Of a stretch of DNA of 64,000 bases, positions 59,507 through 64,000 are shown in pieces; the stretch's first letter is position 1, and each line of letters starts with the position of its first letter. The DNA comes from Streptomyces fuscichromogenes (lineage in GTDB: Bacteria > Actinomycetota > Actinomycetes > Streptomycetales > Streptomycetaceae), in the NCBI RefSeq assembly GCF_014645815.1, contig NZ_BMML01000003.1, positions 310,001 to 374,000 on the forward strand. The letters run 5' to 3'. A model generated the notes under the pieces. That model saw only the letters and a program-made list of their open reading frames with translations. It made no database searches and was not told the DNA's origin. Made by a program: the position numbers and the translations under genes.

Positions 59507-61311
59507 CGCCGCCGGACGTACGGAAGATCACCTCGGCCGCGGAAGCCGCCCGCGCCCGGGCCTTCGCCGCGCGCCTCACGGCCGGCCTGGGCGCCCCCGA
59601 GGTCGAACGCGCCCGTTTCCTCACCGCGCTCACCGCACGGCTGCGCGCGTGTCTCGGCGCGTGCGGTGCGGAACTCACCCTCACCGTCCGGCCGTCCGCG
59701 TCCGACGGCACCCTCCTCGTCGAGGCCGTCGCCGAGCCCGTTCCGGCCGAACTCGGCCGAACGCCGCTCTGGCGGCTGGCGCTCACCTGCCCGGGTCGTC
59801 CGGCGTGGACAGGGGGCGAACCGCACCGGTCGCAGCACCCGGACGAGTGCTCCCTCGTGGAAGCGGTCCTGGCGGCGGACGTGGAGACGGCCGCGATCCT
59901 GCGCCGGCTCGACGAGACGGAACGGCAGCTCCGCCTGCACCGCGAGGAACTGCACCAGACCAACCAGGGCGTGATGGCCCTGCACGCCGAACTCGACGCC
60001 GCCGCACGGATCCAGCGGGACCTGCTCGACGCCGAACGGGCCGCACGGGGAGAGGCGGAGAAGGCACGGCGTCTGCTGACCTTCCTCGCCGACGCCAGCG
60101 CCGCCGTCACCGCGTCGCTCGACCAGGAGGACATCCTGCGGTGCCTTCCCGGGCTGCTCGTCCCCGGGTACGCGAGCGATGTCGAAGTCTGGCTCTTCGA
60201 CGAACCGGAGGACCCGGGCAGCGGGCACTCCGCCGCCGCGGTCGCGGCCGCCCGGCTCGGCCGCCCGCAGCAGGCCGGACCGTACCCCGGCGCCCTTCCG
60301 GGCATCGACGACCTGCCACCGTCCGTACTGTCCCCGAACGCGCCGCTGCTGTGCATCCCCCTCACCGTGCGCCGCACCCTGGGCGTGCTGACCCTGACCG
60401 CGCCCGGCGACCGCTTCGACGAGGACACCAGCGTGATGCTGGTCGAACTGGCCCGCCGCATCGCCATCGCCCTGGACAACGCCCGCCGTTACGAACAGCA
60501 CCGGGACACCGCCGAAGCCCTGCAACGCGCCCAGCTCACCGCCCTGCCCGGCACCGAGGGGGTGCGCCTGGCCGCCCGCTACCTGCCCGCCACCCGCGGA
60601 CTCAACATCGGCGGAGACTGGTACGACGCCTTCCCCCAGCCCGACGGCAGCCTGCTCACCGTCGTGGGAGACGTCACCGGGCACGGGCTGCGCGCCGCCG
60701 TCATCATGGGCCAGCTGCGCACCGCCCTGCGTGCCTACGCGGTCGAGGACGACAGCCCCGCCCGCATCCTCACCCGCCTGCACCGCATGCTCTGCCATCA
60801 GCAGCCGAACCTGTACGCGACCGCGGTGATCGCCCGCTTCCGGCCCGGCGACCCGCACGTCGTCTGGGCCGCCGCCGGCCACCCTCCGGCGCTGGCCCGC
60901 ACACCCGGTGGAACCGTGCGTGTCCTGGACACCAGACCCGGCGTCATGCTGGGCGTGCCCCTGCCCTTCGAGTACGAGGACCACACCGCCGAACTGCCGC
61001 CGGGCTCCACGCTCGTGCTGTACACCGACGGTCTGGTGGAGCGGCGGGCCCACGGCATCGACCCGGGCATCGAGACACTCGGCCGGGCCGTGGCCGCACT
61101 CGGCGCCGCCGAGCTGGAGGACCTGGACGCGTGCGCCGAGGCGCTGCTGAAGCCCCTGCTGCGCGACTCCGAACGCGACGACGACGTCTGCCTGCTGCTC
61201 TGCCACATCCCTCGCGATGACGCGGACGTCCTCAGGGCAGAGAACGCGTGCCGTGCCGCCGGCACGGAGCTACCGGAGACACCGGGGCAACAGGGGCCAC
61301 CGGCCCGCTGA
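59503..61311 (+). CDS. GAF-PP2C (RsbU-like) serine phosphatase
   Basis: 602 residues. An N-terminal region of about 130 residues of unclear fold leads to a coiled-coil-like helix (ETERQLRLHREELHQTNQG, residues about 140-190), a GAF domain (about 195-350) and a C-terminal PP2C domain with intact metal motifs GGDWYDAF, VGDVTGHGLRAAV, YTDGLVERR and DDDVCLLL. It probably dephosphorylates an anti-anti-sigma factor in response to the upstream kinase. Neither that factor nor a sigma factor gene lies in the window. GTG 59503 overlaps the preceding stop (GTGA). Confidence 0.9.
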   Translation: MTPPDVRKITSAAEAARARAFAARLTAGLGAPEVERARFLTALTARLRACLGACGAELTLTVRPSASDGTLLVEAVAEPVPAELGRTPLWRLALTCPGRPAWTGGEPHRSQHPDECSLVEAVLAADVETAAILRRLDETERQLRLHREELHQTNQGVMALHAELDAAARIQRDLLDAERAARGEAEKARRLLTFLADASAAVTASLDQEDILRCLPGLLVPGYASDVEVWLFDEPEDPGSGHSAAAVAAARLGRPQQAGPYPGALPGIDDLPPSVLSPNAPLLCIPLTVRRTLGVLTLTAPGDRFDEDTSVMLVELARRIAIALDNARRYEQHRDTAEALQRAQLTALPGTEGVRLAARYLPATRGLNIGGDWYDAFPQPDGSLLTVVGDVTGHGLRAAVIMGQLRTALRAYAVEDDSPARILTRLHRMLCHQQPNLYATAVIARFRPGDPHVVWAAAGHPPALARTPGGTVRVLDTRPGVMLGVPLPFEYEDHTAELPPGSTLVLYTDGLVERRAHGIDPGIETLGRAVAALGAAELEDLDACAEALLKPLLRDSERDDDVCLLLCHIPRDDADVLRAENACRAAGTELPETPGQQGPPAR

Positions 61312-61313
61312 CA

Positions 61314-61811
61314 CTACGGTGTCCGCCGCGGTCGAGAGGACGGGTCGCCCTCCGCCGCGAAGCAGGCCTTCATGCCCCGCACGAGCGCGGATCGCTCCAC
61401 GGGTTCCATGGCCGCCAGCACCCCGGTCAGGGCCTGGACGCGGCGACGTGCCACGTCGTCCAGCACCCGGCGCCCGTGATGCGTCAGCCTCAGCCGCAGC
61501 TCGCGGCGCCTGCGCGGGTGCGGCGCCCGCTCCAGCATCCCCGCCGCCTCCAGCCGGTCGCAGAGCCGGCTCGCCGTCGGCAGCCCGATGTCCAGCCGGT
61601 CCGCCAGGCCCGTCAGATTCGTCTCCGGTGCCGTATCCAGGGCCCAGAGCGCTCGCAACTGGTGCGGTGACAGGCGTACCGGCGCCTGCTGCGCGGCCGT
61701 CGACCACAGACTCACCAGACGCTCCACGGCATCGGCGATCTCGTGCGCGGCCGCGCCCGGATCGCCACCCGGGCCCTCGGCACGGCCGTCGGGGCCGCCG
61801 GGAACAGTCAC
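61314..61811 (-). CDS. MarR-family transcriptional regulator (paralogue of 54775-55260)
   Basis: About 165 residues from GTG 61811. The frame extends to ATG 61913, but the extra part looks non-conserved. MarR fold: LSPHQLRALWALD, TNLTGLADRLDIGLPTASRL, CDRLEAAGMLERA and an Arg-rich wing (RRRRELRLRL). The recognition helix closely resembles that of the MarR protein at 54775-55260. It converges on the phosphatase gene, ending 2 bases after it, and lies downstream of the YihY-like gene. Confidence 0.85.
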   Translation of the reverse strand: MTVPGGPDGRAEGPGGDPGAAAHEIADAVERLVSLWSTAAQQAPVRLSPHQLRALWALDTAPETNLTGLADRLDIGLPTASRLCDRLEAAGMLERAPHPRRRRELRLRLTHHGRRVLDDVARRRVQALTGVLAAMEPVERSALVRGMKACFAAEGDPSSRPRRTP

Positions 61812-61928
61812 GACGACTTCGCTTTCAGTGGGAACGGCTGCTGCGAGGACACTCCATTTCCCTCGCTGTACCCGGGGAACGGGGGCGCAAGCGGTGGGTG
61901 TGCGGTCCTGCATGAAATCCCCGCAGAC

Positions 61929-62765
61929 TCATTTCGCCAGTTCCGCGTTGAACTGGGCACCGACCAGAAGGGCCAGGTTGGACAGCCACAGCCAGATGAG
62001 GAACACGACGACGCCCGCCAGCGAGCCGTACAGGCGGTGATAGGTGCCGACGTGCGAGGTGTAGACGGTGAACCCGAGGGAGACGGTCAGCACCAGCACC
62101 ACGGCCAGCCCGCCGCCCGGCGCCATCTTCCGGATCGCGCGGGTGGGCGCCGGGCCGGATCGGTACAGGACCAGCACCAGTACGACCGCGACCACGGCCA
62201 CCACCGGCCACCGCAGGGTGTCCCACGCCGCCTGCGGTCCGGTTCCCAGGTCCAGCACCCGGCCCAGCCGCCGGGCCAGGCTGCCGGTGATCGCCATCGC
62301 GATGGTGGACGTGAGCAGCAGGGTGACCAGGACGAGGGCGGTCGCGATGATGCGCGGCGCGGTCCGCCAGACCGGCCGGTGCGAACTGATCCGGTGCATG
62401 GCGTGCAACGCCCGGCGGAAGACGCTCAGATAGCTGGACCCCGACCACAGGGCCGCCGACCCGCCCAGGACGATCACCGTCCACGCCGTCGAGGACTGTC
62501 CGGCCATCTGCCGCAGGGTGCTGCGCAGCAGCGCGCGGGAGGCGAGCGGGGCGGCCTGTGCCATACGGTCGATGACCTGCGGCTTGGCCGTGGGGATGGT
62601 CAGGCCCAGGATCGAGAGGACGACCAGCAGGACCGGGAACAGGGCCAGTACCGCGTAGTACGTCAGCGCCGCGGCCCAGTCCGTGATGTCGTCGTTCCAG
62701 ACCGCCGCCGGTGTCCGGCGCAGCGCCTTCCACCAGCGGGCCGTACGGCCGTCCGCTTTTTCCAT
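61929..62765 (-). CDS. YihY/BrkB-family integral membrane protein
   Basis: 278 residues with six membrane helices and the family opening DWAAALTYYAVLALFPVLLVVLS. Later elements are GGSAALWSGSSYLSVFRRAL and YHRLYGSLAGVVVFLIWLW. Once annotated as RNase BN, the family is now treated as membrane proteins or transporters of unknown substrate. ATG 62765. It probably shares a transcript with the downstream MarR gene. Confidence 0.87.
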   Translation of the reverse strand: MEKADGRTARWWKALRRTPAAVWNDDITDWAAALTYYAVLALFPVLLVVLSILGLTIPTAKPQVIDRMAQAAPLASRALLRSTLRQMAGQSSTAWTVIVLGGSAALWSGSSYLSVFRRALHAMHRISSHRPVWRTAPRIIATALVLVTLLLTSTIAMAITGSLARRLGRVLDLGTGPQAAWDTLRWPVVAVVAVVLVLVLYRSGPAPTRAIRKMAPGGGLAVVLVLTVSLGFTVYTSHVGTYHRLYGSLAGVVVFLIWLWLSNLALLVGAQFNAELAK

Positions 62766-62823
62766 GAGGCGGATGTTCTCACTTCCGTTGCCCGCGATGT
62801 CCCAGGGGTGCGGCGCGGCCGGC

Positions 62824-63489
62824 TCACAGGAAGCGCCGGATCGGGGTGACCGCGGCTTCCCTGGCGCGCTGCAGCACCGCCCGTCGCTTCCACCGGCCGA
62901 GGTCGATGTCGACGCTGTGCTCCAGGTCCGCCTCGTAGTCGCGGTCGAGCGCCGCGGTGAACTCCTCGTCCAGGACGGTGGGCACGACCTCTTCGTCGTG
63001 GTCCATGGAGCGGCGGTTGAAGTTCGTGGATCCGATGAGGGAGGCGACCGAGTCCACGGTGATGATCTTGGCGTGCATCATGGTCGGCTGGTACTGGCGG
63101 ATGTGCACACCGGCCCGGAGAAGACGCGCGTAGTGGTGCTGACCGGCGAGCTGGCAGGCCCGCTGGTCGGTGTGCGGGCCCGGCAGCAGGATCTCGACCC
63201 GCACACCGCGGCGGGCGGTCTCGCACAGCAGGCCGATGAAGTAGGTGTCGGGCGCGAAGCAGGCGGTGGCCAGCCGGAACCGCTCCTCGGCGGAGGTGAG
63301 CACGACCCGGAGGTGTGCCGGGCCGAGCGGATCGTCCCGAGCATCGCCGGGAGCCGGAGTCGCCGGTACATCGTCGAGTATCACGCCGAATCCCCCACTG
63401 GGCCATGAAGACGGAAGGTCGAGGGCTGCCGGACGAGCCCGGAGGACCGAATGCCCGGCCGGCACCGCCTTACTCCAGAGCTCCCGCAC
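62824..63489 (-). pseudogene. Truncated cardiolipin-synthase-like protein (second phospholipase D domain only)
   Basis: 221 residues. The conserved part matches the C-terminal half of bacterial cardiolipin synthases: RLATACFAPDTYFIG, the HKD motif in MHAKIITVDSVASLIGSTNF, and RSMDHDEEV, ending TPIRRFL. The N-terminal membrane helices and first HKD domain, which full enzymes (400-500 residues) need, are absent. The 5' end runs into a 20-bp tandem-repeat tract. A single HKD could act only by dimerising, so I favour a deletion remnant. The start is arbitrary. Confidence 0.7.
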
Positions 63490-63601
63490 CTACTCCAGAG
63501 CTCCCGCACTTGCTCCGGAGCTTCCGCACTCGCTCCAGAACTCCCCCCTTGCTCCGGAGCTTCCGTGCTCGCACCAGCGTTCACGTGCTCGCTCCGGCCC
63601 C
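63471..63601. repeat. 20-bp tandem repeat, about 6.5 copies
   Basis: Units begin at 63471, 63491, 63511, 63531 (19 bp), 63550, 63570 and 63590 (partial). The best unit reads TACTCCAGAGCTCCCGCACY. Copies 1 and 2 differ by one base, and later copies diverge (GAGCTTCCG, GAACTCCCC). The 20-base period is not a multiple of three, so the tract is not a peptide repeat. It sits exactly where the cardiolipin-synthase-like gene loses its N-terminal half. Confidence 0.85.
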
Positions 63602-63605
63602 ACCC

Positions 63606-64000
63606 TCACCGGGTCGGACGGAGCACCGCCGACGCCGTGCCGTCGGCGGTGGGCACCCCGGTCCCCGGGCCGTCGCCGTCCGCCCGCTCGGCCGCGCGGG
63701 CGATGTTGCGGGCCATGCCGCCGAAGACGACGGCGTGGAAGGGGGAGACGCTCCACCAGTAGGCCTGGCCGAGCAGCCCGTGCGGATGGAACAGGGCCCG
63801 CTGCCGGTAGCGGGTACGGCCGGTGGCGTCGGTGCCCGCCCGCATCTCCAGCCAGGCCAGCCCCGGCAGCCGCATCTCCGCGCGCAGCCGCAGCAGCCGG
63901 CCCGGTTCGATCTCCTCCACCCGCCAGAAGTCCACCGAGTCGCCCACCCGCAGCCGGTGCGCGTCCCGGCGCCCGCGGCGCAGCCCCACCCCGCCCGCGA
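63606..64000 (-). CDS. DUF2867-domain protein, C-terminal part (runs off the right edge)
   Basis: The frame is open to the window end; about 131 residues are visible. The segment RLRVGDSVDFWRVEEIEPGR, the following RLRAEMRLPGLAWLE and the later YRQRALFHPHGLLGQAYWW match the DUF2867 domain. That domain often forms the C-terminal half of NAD(P)-binding YbjT-like proteins in actinomycetes. An internal GTG at 63989 is unlikely to be the real start because conserved residues continue upstream. Confidence 0.78.
   Translation of the reverse strand, partial: AGGVGLRRGRRDAHRLRVGDSVDFWRVEEIEPGRLLRLRAEMRLPGLAWLEMRAGTDATGRTRYRQRALFHPHGLLGQAYWWSVSPFHAVVFGGMARNIARAAERADGDGPGTGVPTADGTASAVLRPTR

Noticed and set aside
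63471..63601. CRISPR array
   Set aside because: The 20-bp units are head-to-tail with no unique spacers and no cas genes are near. It is a simple tandem repeat.

Overview
The window is very GC-rich, with the third-position G/C bias, GTG/TTG starts, 4-nt gene overlaps and regulator types (an AfsR/SARP-like protein, a large LAL-type LuxR regulator, RsbRST stress proteins, large PP2C phosphatases) of a Streptomyces-like actinomycete. About 50 genes are intact and several are fragments. I saw no rRNA, tRNA, insertion sequence or CRISPR array. The mix of catabolic cassettes, gene remnants and regulators looks like accessory or arm DNA rather than a conserved core.

Layout. (1) 1-16.4 kb: the C-terminal end of an M28 peptidase; an AfsR/SARP-type regulator that probably carries a TTA codon near its start; then a leftward run of hydrolases (alpha/beta hydrolases, a Tat-exported metallo-beta-lactamase-fold hydrolase, an amidohydrolase) containing a chimeric remnant ORF; a divergent isochorismatase-like hydrolase; an SDR lacking its catalytic lysine; and a LAL regulator. 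(2) 16.4-19.4 kb: an AraC regulator converging on a one-piece maleylacetate reductase / hydroxyquinol 1,2-dioxygenase fusion. (3) 19.6-24.8 kb: a DinB-like protein, an O-methyltransferase, an SDR, a TetR regulator with a palindromic operator and apparently leaderless transcript, and a small LuxR-type regulator.

(4) 25.1-50.2 kb is the main story: a 25-kb catabolic island. It encodes an M1 aminopeptidase, an M42 and an M20 peptidase, a D-threonine-aldolase/D-serine-dehydratase-like PLP enzyme, an ornithine-cyclodeaminase-like enzyme, a HisC/Pat-type aminotransferase, a VanB-type reductase with a Rieske oxygenase, a GntR/FCD regulator, a ThDP decarboxylase, an aldehyde dehydrogenase, a Dpp/Opp-type peptide transporter (with a permease-ATPase fusion), an FAH-RraA fusion, a DapA-like aldolase, HpaE and HpaD. 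The simplest reading is: take up peptides, release aromatic (perhaps D- or beta-hydroxy-) amino acids, transaminate and decarboxylate them to arylacetaldehydes, oxidise to arylacetates, convert these to homoprotocatechuate and open the ring by meta cleavage. A shared TTATAGTnnAT-type element lies at three control points of the island.

(5) 50.3-54.8 kb: miscellaneous genes (P-loop protein, pentapeptide-repeat protein, SHOCT protein, cation-efflux-like protein, CBS remnant, nitroreductase). (6) 54.7-61.9 kb: a stressosome-type signalling operon (rsbR-rsbS-rsbT, an ATPase/RsbX-like fusion and a GAF-PP2C phosphatase, all joined by 4-nt overlaps), preceded by an atypical PP2C-like protein and flanked by two related MarR regulators; a TTGTCAnnTGRCAA dyad occurs at two places here. 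(7) 61.9-64 kb: a YihY/BrkB membrane protein, a half cardiolipin synthase next to a 20-bp tandem repeat, and the end of a DUF2867 protein running off the right edge.
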